NCBI GenBank assembly: GCA_037074705.1
Contig: CM073593.1
Location: 61,235,501 to 61,299,500 of the forward strand
Origin: Zhengitettix transpicula
Taxonomy: Eukaryota; Arthropoda; Insecta; Orthoptera; Tetrigidae
Length of the DNA stretch: 64,000 nucleotides
Direction: 5' to 3'
Below, piece by piece: positions 14,876 to 25,199 of the stretch (positions within the stretch are counted from its first letter, which is position 1; each line of letters opens with the position of its first letter). Position numbers and translations under genes: made by a program. The notes under the pieces were generated by a model. That model searched no databases, was not told where the DNA came from, and saw nothing but the letters and a program-made list of their open reading frames with translations.

Positions 14876-15214
14876 ATATGCCATACCAAGTCATAGAATG
14901 GGATTAATTTAGAAACCATAATTCTTATATATTTATATATATATATATATAATTAAAAATCATAATAATGATGAAGAAAGAGCTGACATTTATAAATTGT
15001 AAATAAATAAACGGCCTTATTATTTTGTTAATAAACAATTTTCAGACTCAAGGCCGTTTATTTATTTACAATTTATAAATGTCAGATCTTTCTTCATCAT
15101 TATTATGATTTTTAATTATATTTATTTATATATATATATATATCTAAATATATAAGAATTATGGTTTCTAAATTAATCCCATTCTATGACTTGGTATAGC
15201 ATATGGAACCATGT
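14866..15214. repeat. Large near-perfect palindrome (about 150-165 bp arms, 31 bp loop)
   Basis: The left arm 14866-15018 begins ACATGGTTCCATATGC and ends AAATAAATAAACGGCCTT. The right arm 15050-15214 is its reverse complement, differing mainly in the length of an internal (TA)n run and a few bases (AGCTGAC versus AGATCTGAC equivalents). The loop is 15019-15049. The high arm identity implies a recent inverted duplication, or gene conversion between arms. The left arm continues into a Penelope-like end; the right arm stops at the same word. Confidence 0.85.
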
Positions 15215-15647
15215 TCAGACTTTTCTTCTTATTTACCAACCTACTTGCTCCTTGTCCATGACCAGGAATGTATTTGTACACTGGTATGCTTTTACTATTT
15301 TTTCTTTGCATTTTTTATCATTAGTATTAATCCTTCTTGATTTTGTTATTCCCATTTTAAAACTTAATTAATTATTGTTGCCAACTGTAATACACTAAAA
15401 AACTAATAAATTATAAAAAAAACGTCGATAATTACTTTCATTTGTAAGACGTACCCGGTTCTTTAAATCTGCTATTTAAACTTCGCCAAGACAGTGTAAA
15501 GAATTTCTGAGTTTTCAATTTACATAACTAACCCTTGTTAAAATGAGTCCTAAATAGTTTCGCCAATGTTTGAATAATTTGTCCAAGTATGTGTTGTTTC
15601 GGTTCTTATATCAAAATGGGTTATCATTGCCATTAATGGCGTCTTAC
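15215..15647. other. AT-rich sequence after the receptor TM1 exon (inferred intron 2)
   Basis: It begins, on the minus strand, with the GTAAGA donor of the TM1 exon. Nothing else is recognised. The small plus-strand ORF at 15186-15371 straddles the palindrome arm and is chance. Confidence 0.5.
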
Positions 15648-15842
15648 CTGCGCATGTAGTGGTACTTGACGACCACGACGACGACGAGCGTGTTGGCTGT
15701 AGCGGCCAGCAGGAAGAGAGGCACGTAGCACGCTATCAGCACCGAGTGTTCCGGCTGGCTGTACGTGAACTGTTGCCGAAACCACTCGTTGAGTACAGCC
15801 TCCGCCTCATCTCCGGATATTGTTGTGTTGCTGGGGAAGTCA
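15648..15842 (-). CDS. Rhodopsin-class neuropeptide GPCR, internal exon with extracellular N-terminus and TM1 (orexin/allatotropin-receptor-like)
   Basis: This exon encodes about 64 residues. It opens with an NTT glycosylation sequon (Asn about 4 residues in), then an amphipathic segment containing EWFRQQF and SQPEHS, then a hydrophobic TM1 running VLIACYVPLFLLAATANTL, with the conserved class-A Asn in TAN, followed by a basic loop start KYHYMR. The helix before TM1 plus VLIA-Y at the start of TM1 is what orexin receptors and their insect counterparts, allatotropin receptors, show; that subfamily call is from remembered family patterns. There is no in-frame ATG upstream, so it is not a first exon. 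The minus strand reads TTTCAG before the exon and CAG then GTAAGA after it. Exon length 195 is divisible by three, with both ends in phase 2. An alternative acceptor lies 6 bp upstream in the same phase. The exon is much richer in GC than its surroundings. TM2-TM7 exons are not seen. Another peptide-receptor subfamily is possible. Confidence 0.8.
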
Positions 15843-16059
15843 CTGAAACTGCGCAACCATTATCGTCAAAATGTTGTTAATAACAATAATAAACACTTTG
15901 AAACTTTTCATATTACACATTTTTTATATTTACTTCATAATCGCAATAATTGACATAAAAACTCTTTTAAAACTTTAATTTTCTTGTTGTATATACATGT
16001 TAATATTAGAAGTTTTTATCATAAATCTGAGCGATGAATCTTGGTGATAATGACGATCT

Positions 16060-16135
16060 AAAATAGAAAATATTTTACGGAAATTAGGAATCGAACCTAC
16101 GTACTCCTGATGAATCCTAAATATTAGGCAATGAA
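16060..16135 (-). repeat. tRNA-derived SINE-like fragment (B box)
   Basis: The minus strand carries a perfect Pol III B-box-like GGTTCGATTCC (about 16091-16101) in a tRNA-like context ending TTTCCG. It lies head-to-head with the plus-strand SINE that follows. No intact cloverleaf is visible, so it is a pseudogene-like head. Confidence 0.5.
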
Positions 16136-16157
16136 TAAATGGTAAGAATAATTGTGC

Positions 16158-16270
16158 ATAGAAAATACCCTTAATTCAATCATTAGAGCGCCTGCGTAAA
16201 AACCAGTAGATCGGGGTTCGTTTTCCAGTTCCGTCGAATTTTTTTCCACCTTACTTCTTAATTATAAAAT
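16158..16270 (+). repeat. tRNA-derived SINE, copy A
   Basis: Reads ATTAGAGCGCC, then GCGTAAAAACC, then GGGGTTCG (B box), then CAGTTCCG and a T-rich body ending ACTTCTTAATTATAAAA. The minus-strand copy at 17640-17775 shows the same words in the same order, which establishes a family. The TTAGAGC to GGTTCG spacing matches tRNA A/B box geometry. Confidence 0.6.
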
Positions 16271-16894
16271 GTAATTAAACTCTAATTCGTGAATTTACAT
16301 ATCTCATCTTTATTTAATTTTAACAAATAAAACTATCTGCCTTCATATTTAAATTAAATAATAAAACAGCAGCCTTTTAGTCAGAAAAAAAATTATTAAT
16401 ATTCAATTTGTAAACAGTTATAGATGACTAAAAACTAGAATCAATGAGCATAAATATAATTTGAAATTTAACGTCAAAAAGTATTAATTTGTCTCCAAAC
16501 ATTTAAAGAAACATAATTTCGATTCACACAATGAAAATATTTTAGATGATGAATGTAAATATTATCCCAGATTCATGGGTGAAATGTTACATGTTAGATC
16601 TAATGTTTCGGCCGTTCTTGTTAAAAAAAAACACGAATAATTTAAATAAAATTTATGATTTTATACTATTGTGAACTATCTGTTGCCTTATATAAAATTT
16701 GATATTTCCATTATTAACTTATAAATCATCGTTTTTCCAATTGATTTTTTCAGATAATTCTAACTTTTATACACATGAAAAGGTTATAAAAAGGGCCTAA
16801 AATTTGTAATTAAAATGTGAATATTAAAAAAAATTCTGACTAAAAGGATGGTATTTTTAATTATTTATATAATTTTATTCCTAATTGAAAAATG

Positions 16895-16895
<1 letters not shown>

Positions 16896-16934
<39 letters not shown>
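16896..16934. repeat. (TA)n microsatellite
   Basis: About 39 bp of uninterrupted TA repeat. Confidence 0.95.
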
Positions 16935-16939
<5 letters not shown>

Positions 16940-17139
16940 GTGTATCCCCAACCTTAAGGATGATCCCCTCTTATTCCGAAAGGAGTTCAAATTATGCTCA
17001 ATTAATATGGGAATAAACACTTAAATTTCCACTCCCGTTCATCCCCGCTTTATACACGCATACAGGCAATTTTATTTAATAGATTTAATTTTATTCGTAA
17101 TTTAAAAATTTTATTATCAATATTCAAGGTGTTACATAT

Positions 17140-17140
17140 T

Positions 17141-17187
<47 letters not shown>
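17140..17187. repeat. Compound (TA)n(TG)n microsatellite
   Basis: A TA run to about 17163 passes directly into a TG run. It lies immediately before a copy of the LINE-3'-end-like family, whose copy at 40.2-40.8 kb also ends in such a tract. Confidence 0.95.
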
Positions 17188-17194
17188 TTATAAA

Positions 17195-17560
17195 TAACTA
17201 GCCGCCTGCCCGGGTTGTCATAATTAAATACAGCTATAACCATAACCCCGGATTTGACACCAATCTCTGTTGTTTTCTCATTATTGTCCTTCTATCCCCA
17301 TCCCTAAGGGTGCTCCCCTCCCATGCCGGAAATGGTTGAAATTATACTCAATCTACAACGGAAGAAACTATCAATCTCATTGTCCTAATCAAATATCGGC
17401 CGTTTTAGGATGTTTAAAAATTCCCACCATCGTCCATCCCCGCCCGTGGGGGTGGTAGTTGTGTCTTACTTCCACAGAGTTTGGTTCTGGTTCGCAAACA
17501 ACACGTGGTCGAAGTTTGTTGAAATTTGTTCCATAAGTGTTTGTTTATTAAATTAATGTA
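17195..17560 (+). repeat. LINE-3'-end-like GC-rich repeat, copy 1
   Basis: Contains ACCCCGGATTTGACACCAAT, the C-rich words CCCATCCCTAAGGGTGCTCC, GGTTGAAATTATAC, CGGCCGTTTTAGGATG and GTGGGGGTGGTAG in fixed order. The same ordered words recur, diverged, at 18575-19560 and 40245-40815. There is no ORF of substance. Such GC-rich modules typically make up the 3' regions of insect LINEs or their SINE derivatives; the exact family is not identified. Confidence 0.6.
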
Positions 17561-17639
17561 GTTCTGCTGCTGAAGACTTTAATTAATATGTAAATGATGA
17601 GGACAGAAGGACTCGCTTAATGGTCGAACAATTAATTAC

Positions 17640-17775
17640 ATGTTTTAAATAATTAAAATTTATAATTATGAAGTTAGACAGAAAACATTCCGCGGAACCA
17701 GAAATCGAACCCTGTTATGCTTTTTTTACGTAGTTGCTCTAACCACTTAATTAAGAATATCTTCCATCTTATCTA
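17640..17775 (-). repeat. tRNA-derived SINE, copy B
   Basis: The minus strand reads GTGGTTAGAGC, then ACGTAAAAAAAGC, then AGGGTTCGATTTCTGGTTCCG, followed by a body with ACTTCATAATTATAAA. It is clearly the same family as 16158-16270, in the opposite orientation. Confidence 0.6.
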
Positions 17776-17779
17776 GCTT

Positions 17780-18390
17780 ACATTCACTCTTAGAGCCACC
17801 GCACAATAGACTTTTTATCGGCCGACAGTTTAATTGATTGCTTGTTAGTAAGATTACTTAATGCGAGTACGCACACTCAACTGTTTCGAGTCGGTCGATA
17901 GACTGGCCGATTTGTATTTGGATACGCTATACGATTCACATTTAACTAGAAAGTTAATTGTGAGAGTGCGCAAAATCGTAATTATAAATTACGAATAAAA
18001 TTAAACTCATATTAGGTAAAGGAAAGTGTCATGGTGCTATTGGTCGTAAATACCGCTTAGTCGCTCGGTCGGTGGCCGAGTACGTCATACAAAGAATAGG
18101 GTGAAAGGATTAGTAAGGTCACTGTCCACATTCTGGCAGTAAAATAGCACTAAGCCTCACTGAAATTCCCAAAACAAATTTGCTACCAATAGAGTGAGTG
18201 GTTCCTAGAATAAAACTGATTGGGCGATACAAGCACGTGTGGCCAGACGACAGGACTTGATGAGGCGAAACAAAAACAGAGGATGATGGCTAAAATGGAA
18301 CTGTTACCGTTTGGCACTGAACAGACACAGTTCAGTATTGAAAGAGTAAATTTCCAAAGAGTTCAAGTCTTGACACCCCCCGGCTAGAAC
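17780..18390. repeat. Unidentified element with repeated CGGYCGA-type words
   Basis: TCGGCCGAC (about 17818), GTCGGTCGATAGACTGGCCGA (about 17891) and TCGCTCGGTCGGTGGCCGAG (about 18061) cluster within 260 bp, alongside GCGAGTACGCACACTC and a loosely inverted GAGAGTGCGC. This resembles subterminal repeats of a DNA transposon. No transposase remnant or defined ends could be fixed. Confidence 0.3.
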
Positions 18391-18574
18391 ACTACGAGCC
18401 ATTGTCTCAAGTTAGAGAAAACATTTTGGGGCGTTCTAAGGAATTTCTAAATAATTAACTGCTTAATTAGTTATAGACCAAATAGTAATTAATGTAAGAA
18501 CGGTTTGTTATACACTAGTTGTCCGAGTTAACATATATATTTAAAGCTATCTGCAAAATAATAAATTTTTATTT

Positions 18575-19560
18575 ATTTTCAGTGTCAACCCCGATTTGAC
18601 TGTAATATCGGTTGTATTTGAGTTATTTTCTTGTTACGCCCCTCCATCTCCACCTCTATCCTCCCATGCAGAAATGATTTGGTTGAAATTATACGCAAAC
18701 AACATCGGTAGAAATACTATCAAAGTAATTGATCCTGAAAAATATTTATTCAACGCAATATAAAAAGACTATGAAAGTTTCAAGTTTTCCACCCCAGAAC
18801 ATTTAGTGAGTTTAAACGGCAAGTTTCATGTCATAATTAATCCCAATATCCCCACATTCGACTCCAATCTTGATTTTTTTTGCTTTACTTTTATGTAATG
18901 CCACTTTACCCCCACCCTTAAGGGTGCTTCCATCCTAAGCCCGAAAGCGGTTGAAATTATACACAGAGAACATGTAGAGAAACATTATTAATTTAATTGA
19001 CAACTGAACAACATTTATTCTACTCAGATATAGGCCGATTTATATGTTTGAAAATTTCCATCCCCGTTCACTCCTCGCCCCTTGGAGTTAAAAGGTAAGT
19101 AGAATGACATAATTATACTCAGCGAATTGACTTAAATCTCGGTTGTAATCGGCCGGTTAACATGTTTGAAAATTTCTACCTGCCCACCTCCCTTCCACTC
19201 CCGCCCACCCCCGCGCGTTTCCCAGGTTGAGAGAAATAAACTCAGCGAAATCCATAACCCCGATTTGACTCGAATCTCGGTTGTTATCGGGTTATTTTCT
19301 TGAAACTCCCCTCCACCCCCACCGCTAAGAGTGCTTATTTCTCATGCCGTAAGCGGTTGTAAGTATGCACACATAACATCGGTAGAAACACTATCAATCT
19401 CTTTGACCTCTAAAAATATTTAACCGCCTTAAATTTCGGCCGTTTTAGCATATTTGAATATTTCCAACGCCGTCCTCCCTGGCTTCTGGGGTGGTAGACG
19501 TGTCTCATCCCGACAGTGTTTGTTTCCTGGTCGCAAGGTACACGTGTAGATTTGTATGTG
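18575..19560 (+). repeat. LINE-3'-end-like GC-rich repeat, tandem partial units
   Basis: At least three partial, imperfect units start with variants of CCCCGATTTGACT (18590, 18851 and 19259) and run through CCACCCTTAAGGGTGCT-, GGTTGAAATTATAC- and CGGCCGTTTTAGCAT-like words. The last unit ends with GGGGTGGTAGACGTGTCTCA and TTCCTGGTCGCAAGGTACAC, which match the end of the copy at 17195-17560. The repetition of modules within one copy is the notable feature. Confidence 0.6.
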
Positions 19561-22017
19561 CAATATTCATACAAAAATCATTTATACACACTGTTTTATT
19601 TATAAGTAAAAGATAATGCACTATTTCAAATGAATTAAAGCCAATTTATTGTAAATTACGGAAATGCGTATACAGTTTACATTTAAAATAAATAAACATT
19701 TATTATTTTACAGATAGCTTTAAATTTAGGCAATTCTTTTTTTAACAATCTATGAAGTGTCTGACATTCTCAAACTCGAGGAATACGTTATTAAAGACGT
19801 AAAACGTAGGTTCTATTTGCGATTGGCGCATAATGAAATTTCTACGTTCAAACACGTTTTGATGAAAATATAATGGAGTTCAAACATTGAAGGAATCTCA
19901 TTACTTTGAATTTATTAAATTTTCTGTGTAATAGAAACGGATTTTAAGCGCCACAAACCTGTTCCTTTCTTCAGTTAACGTGAACAATAACATTAGAAGA
20001 AAATTAGAAGAGACACTAATGTTTTTATTTTCTGAATTTTTGTTCCTTGAAGTACTAGCCCCACCCTTTTAGTCTGCCACGTACTGGTTATATTTCCAAT
20101 TTTGGAAATGCATATTCTGAGCCGTCGATTGCCTATCATCCTGTCTGCACCAATCGATAGCATCATTGTGAAAGGCCGGTTAGCCGGCAGCCTGTCACGC
20201 GAGATTTAGAAAAAAAAACCTCATTGATCGCAACCTTCACAGTCAGAAATCTAACTAAACGGTATTAAATGTAGTTTGAGACCTATAATTCTTTTAAGGT
20301 ATATGTGAGATCCTTGTTAAGATATAAATAGTTCGGACAAATGTTTTCTGAGTGCACATTAATATGGCAATTTGCCGAAATTACTCAAAATTTTAAATTA
20401 AAGATTTTGAAAATTAAAATTAGTTTCTCATTTCAATGTGATGAGTGATAAAAACATTGGGATTGATTATTAAAATTAACAGTTTATCAATTGTCTTTGA
20501 AAATAAATTATAAATTCTTGGATACCAAAGTAGGACTCTAACGAAAAATAAAAAATATTTTATACTTCAATAAACATTTATTCTTAATTCAACATAATTT
20601 TCCTTTAATTAAATATTAAATAATTTTCTTTTATTTCAGTAAATGTAACTACAGACTTTTATTATAATTGAGTAATCATTTGTAGTTTAAATAGAAAATT
20701 ATTATTTCGCCGTCTTCACTTTAAAATCAATTTGGTATACAGGGAAATTTAATATTTCAGGAGCTTTCAGCACTTAAATTATTTCATTCAACAACTTTGA
20801 AAATACTTTGAGGGTATATGAAATTTCAGAGATTTTTCTATTTAAAAATTAACCTTAGCCCCAAATATACTCTCACAAAAATTGATGGCTGAATAGTAAT
20901 CCATAAAAATAACATAAATTTCGTGGAACATAGGAAACCCTTAATATTATCGCGGTCAAAGATTATGGCAGACGTATAAAAGACAAAAACAAGTCTACCA
21001 TTCCTAAATTAAAGTAAAGAAAGTTCGAAAATATAAAAATGTAGTAAAAATCTGTAGCTTCAAATTAAGATAAAGAACTATTAATCAGAATTTATATAAA
21101 TTGTCGAGGGAATTGTAGACGTGTGTAATACTAAAAAAAAATAATATTTACTTAATTCATTATGTTTATAAAATTCTATTACAATCATTTTTATGGGAAA
21201 TAACTACGTTATAGAATTATTTCTCTCCATCTAGTTTGGTGGTTTTTAGTTCTGTATGGCAAGATGTTGTTTATTAACTGCTGTTTAAATATAGATTATC
21301 CTCTCTATTAAATATCACAATTAATTAAATTATTAATATTTTTTGTACTCTAGTCTAAATAAGTAATTCTTCCCTTTTTTCCTTACAATCTGCTCGCGCA
21401 TTCTCAGAATTTTCAAATTTTGTCCTATTTTTATTTTCATTCTGACATCGTGTGTCATTTTCAGCCTCTTTTTGCTTGACAGTGACTGTTAATTAGTTAT
21501 CTAATATATTTTCCTTTTACACGCAGGCATCCGCTACATAGTAGTCCAACCTTTAGTATTTCAAGCTTGTTAATCACAACCTTTGATCTTTGTGTCTTCG
21601 TGTTTGGTTTCCTGCTTCAGCGTATTGTGGATCACTCAATGTTTACATAATTCCTTTACCTTGCAAATTATGTAGCACTCTTGCGGCTTCATTTCCTTTG
21701 CTTTCCCGAATTTTTCATTCAATTTCATTCCAGCACATATTTTGGTATTTTTGAGAAAACAATTTTAATGTTTCCGTGTAACATATCGCATATTTTATCT
21801 TTACTTAACTCCAATTTCCTAATTTGACCAAAATTTCTAGTTAATTATTGACAATTTTAATTTTATCCCTCCATGATCAATGTATACCGTTATTGACAGT
21901 TTTTGCGTTTTTTTAAAAAAAAAAGAAGGATAACAGTGTGAGACTCTTACTCACTAAAACCACCTTTCCAATCGACTTGATTTCCGCCCCGGGACCGCTT
22001 TCAGTGCGGAGTCGATT

Positions 22018-22380
22018 CTAATTTGCCTCACGGCTTCTCGTCATTGTTAATTCATTCCGTCGGTGTAGCTCGTAGACATCGCGCTTCTTAATCCTGAGGA
22101 TCCTTTCAGTATACACTGTCATTGCATTCCAGAAACGGACGTCCCTCAGCATCATATGGATGATGGTCTCCGGTGATACTACGTTGGCGTCAAGCTCGTG
22201 TTCCAATTGATGCCGCTCTTGCAGCCATCGATCGCTCGCGAGAAAAGTGTGTTCCGCATCGTCTATATAGAATACATACAGTTCGGACTGTTCACTTTCC
22301 CTATCGTGTTGAGATACTTGCGGAAGTACCCGTGACCCGTTAGAAATTGTATGAGGAAAGTAGCATACACTTATAGTTAA
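22018..22380 (-). pseudogene. R1-like non-LTR retrotransposon pol, C-terminal relic
   Basis: The minus strand translates upstream as FLIQFLTGHGYFRKYL, a form of the FLTGHG...YL signature found near the C-terminus of R1/LOA-type LINE polyproteins. It continues through DDAEHTF (the CxxDxEDAEHTFFxCP region with its cysteines lost) and then LEHELDANVVSPETIIHMML up to a stop at 22018-22020. A frame break occurs near 22270 (an in-frame stop just before DDAEHTF), so this is dead. Only the last 110 or so residues remain; the reverse transcriptase and endonuclease are absent, as expected from 5' truncation. Its 5' edge faces the Jockey-like relic. It sits inside the inferred receptor intron on the gene's own strand. 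Confidence 0.8.
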
Positions 22381-22620
22381 ATATTGAATTTTATCCTACT
22401 TGTATAAAATATAATTAGAGAAAATTGGCCATAAGTAAGATTGTTTTTATAAAAATTACAATTTACAATATACTGAAACAAATAATGTTTCATTTGTTGT
22501 TTTATGGACCTATTAACATATATATATTATTTAACAGTTAAAATATGTTGCAAATTTGGATAAAATAAATGGAACAAGTGTAGAAGAGGACCGGAAGTCG
22601 ACAACTTCAAAGAAATAACC

Positions 22621-22906
22621 GACGCTGGCAATCTATCACGGAGGCAGCAAATGGTTGTTACTAGGATAAAAACTCTCCACTTTAACCTCACGCACTCCGA
22701 TCTGTCTTCTAGGTCACCGCAACCTACATGTGACTTACACAAGGCTGCCCTGACGATCAAGCATGTCCTCTACGATGGCCCAAATCACGACAGTATTAAA
22801 AAGTCTTAATTGAGTAATGCACATAGAGGAGATATGTACCTCAGCAGCGGCAATAAATAACCTGGTTAAGTTTAGTACGGAAACTGGCATTCAAGATGTA
22901 ATCTAA
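22621..22906 (+). pseudogene. Jockey-like LINE pol, C-terminal relic with frameshift
   Basis: The frame from 22651 reads QMVVTRIKTLHFNLTHSDL, then PQPTCDLHKAALTIKHVLYD. This matches the R-x-H-x-x-x-T-H and C-x-x-C-x-x-x-x-T-x-x-H-x-L-x-x-C-P pattern at the C-terminus of Jockey-clade LINEs, with His replacing the second Cys and Gly replacing the last Cys. The frame stops at 22807-22809. A shifted frame then gives EEIC...NLVKFSTETGIQDVI to a stop at 22904-22906, resembling the family's usual N-L-x-K-F-L-x-x-T end. Frameshift and lost cysteines make it non-functional. Confidence 0.8.
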
Positions 22907-23674
22907 TTAGGTTAAGAATAATACGTATATATAATATGAATCAAATGTAATAATTTCGTGTAATAGTTATGGAAAGTCGCCAATGACTAGTATATTGTCG
23001 CGACTATAAACAATAAATATATAAAAAATAATTTTAAAAATTAACAAAAAGATTTAGACGTTCTCTCTCAACGTCGAAGTTGATGGAGTATGAATAAATT
23101 TCTGTTAAATTATTTTATTCAAATTTGCAAAATATTTCAATTGTAAATCGTCTCAACTAAAATAATTCGTAGTTCTCAATTATATTAAGTTCTTAAATGT
23201 TATTAAACCCACATTTGTACGGTCGCCATTGGAATCTGTCGTATCAGCACTCGATTACTTTCATAATGCGGATGTATTCTGCTCGAGAAGTTCCCCGGAA
23301 ATATATCCTAATATATGCCTGCTATAAATACCATTGTTTATAAGATTCACGCTTATATTTATTTTCCTCGACTAACACGGTTACCTTGCAAACTGGGCCC
23401 AATAGAGCTCATTATAAAGCTCTCTCACGCCAGGTAATTACGTTAGTCTATCTCTCCGCCGATTAGAGACCGCAGAAACAATGAACGATACACTACATAT
23501 AACTGAATTCCAGTAACTTTAATACCTCGCGTGGTTTGTAACAACAGATAAAGCTGCTGTAATTAAATTATTATTCGGCATAGTTCGTTAAGTATGATAT
23601 AAAGTTGTGCTTGTAATGTAAAATACGGAGTGTGGTTGAAATAGGAAGGAAACTAAAAAAGTGAATCAAACAGA

Positions 23675-23726
23675 TATATACATATATATATATACATATA
23701 TCTGTGTGTGTGTCTGTGTGTGTGTG
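23675..23726. repeat. Compound (TA)n / (TG)n microsatellite
   Basis: Interrupted TA/CATA repeats pass into TG/TCTG repeats. Confidence 0.9.
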
Positions 23727-24361
23727 AATTAAATCAAATTTAAACTGACGCGAACAGCATCTTAAGATAAATTAATATGACTTTAGTCAACATATGATGA
23801 ATAAAAAAATCTAATGACAGTACATCGGCTAAACGTTGGCATGTTGATAAGTGTATTTGTAGCCCATAAAATTATAACACGTGGGGACCATGGCTAGGAT
23901 AGTAATACATAAAACTCCTTCATCTAAATTGTTAAACGGATGACTACGAATGTCTGGTCGAAAAAAAAGTAAATAATTATTTATTAATAATTATTCAAAA
24001 AATTTATTCGCCAAATAAATTGAAAGAAACGTCAATCAAGACAATTAAGACAATGTCGTATTTATCTTTCAAACCCAAACTTCTTTCGAAAGATATTATC
24101 AAAGGCTTGACTTAAAATTCATAGGAAATCTCTCAAGGCAACGCGCACCAAGTTTACTTAGTAATTTATTAATTAGCTCAGTTCCTCTTTTTCTCTTCGG
24201 TTTTTACTTAAAAATAGTACTTACTACGGTTGAGTAAAGCTAAAGAAGTAAAACATTATTCTTCCTTTCTCCCTGACCTTACATTTTATTTACATAATTA
24301 TAGACTCTGGTGCAGAGTTCCGTGACTAACATTTTATGGTAATATTTTTTTATTACCATTA

Positions 24362-24560
24362 TTTAGAGTAACAGGTTACTTGAGGTTAATCTACGTTGTG
24401 GCAAGTCCCATTTAATAGCTCAGGAAGGGATTTGAAAAGGGGGATTCGGAAGGGTAGAGGAAGGTATCCAAGGGTTAACTAGAGCCACCTAAAAATTATG
24501 CAGGACAAACCCTAGAAAACCTGCATCAGGTAGGTCGGGCATTAGGTACTTGTCCTTATA
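24362..24560 (-). repeat. Poly(A)-tailed retroposon family, 5'-truncated copy (tail at left)
   Basis: On the plus strand it reads GTAACAGGTTACTTGAGG, GGAAGGGATTTGAAAAGGGG, CAAGGGTTAACTAGAGC and AACCTGCATCAGGTAGGTCG. These are the words of the 50398-50951 copy in the same orientation. A degenerate T-rich stretch precedes it, corresponding to the decayed A tail. It stops near 24560, so its 5' half is missing. It lies head-to-head with the copy at 24590-25095. Confidence 0.7.
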
Positions 24561-24589
24561 GGTGTAACCTACCTGTAAGTTACCCTAAA

Positions 24590-25095
24590 CTAAGGTTTCC
24601 CCAATCCGAGGCACCTCAGACAGTTATGATAAGTGTATGCTCAAAGATCGCAAACCTTATTTTGCTGAGCTTTGTTTGAAGCTGTATTTTGATCCTGAAT
24701 ATCAGTTTTTAGCAAAATTCCTGATTACATTAAACGTTTAAGAAACCCTTCAGTTGCATTCAACCGAGTTGTTGTCTGATCCTATTGGAACAGTCGACCA
24801 GCTGCCTACTAAACTGGTATAGGCATAGAGATGGAAATGCTGCGTTCCCACACTAAAACCTCACTCATGTCAATGGAAGTGAGTGGAACAAGTAGCAATA
24901 GCACTACCTATCAAATTGCAGGTTTTCTAGGGTTGGTCCTGCATTACTTTTGAGCTAAATCCGGGTAGAATCCTTCAGCTATACTCCAGTTAACCCTTGA
25001 CTACCTTGCTTTCCCCGCTTACGAATCCCAATCCATTCTTATTCTATTAAAGGGGACTTTCCACTATGTAGATTACAATCATGCAGCCTGTTACT
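24590..25095 (+). repeat. Poly(A)-tailed retroposon family, plus-strand copy with internal insertion
   Basis: Begins AAGGTTTCCCCAATCCGAGG, continues through GTGTATGCTCAAAGATCGCA and GGAACAGTCGACCAGCTGCC, and ends GCAGCCTGTTAC. These match, in order and reverse-complemented, the 50398-50951 copy. About 105 bp between roughly 24660 and 24765 have no counterpart in the other copies. It is the most diverged copy and so probably the oldest. Confidence 0.7.
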
Positions 25096-25199
25096 ATAAA
25101 CACAAAAAAGTAGTGTTATTCAGGATCAGATTTTTTTTCTCACGTATTTTAACGAAACCTGTTTATTTATCTATTAAAATAAAATACAACGCTGATTGA

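Noticed and set aside
1..15640. TM2 exon of the GPCR
   Set aside because: Looked on the minus strand for an N-Y-F...N-L-S-x-A-D type exon behind a phase-2 acceptor and for GC-rich patches. None was convincing, so later exons are taken to be outside the window.
15659..15953. Plus-strand ORFs opposite the GPCR exon
   Set aside because: They are shadows of the minus-strand coding exon. The minus frame has TM1, a sequon and both splice sites; these have none.
24362..25095. A single DNA transposon with about 200-bp terminal inverted repeats
   Set aside because: The same sequence occurs singly at 50.4 kb with a poly(A) tail and target duplication, so the inverted pair is better explained as two retroposons.
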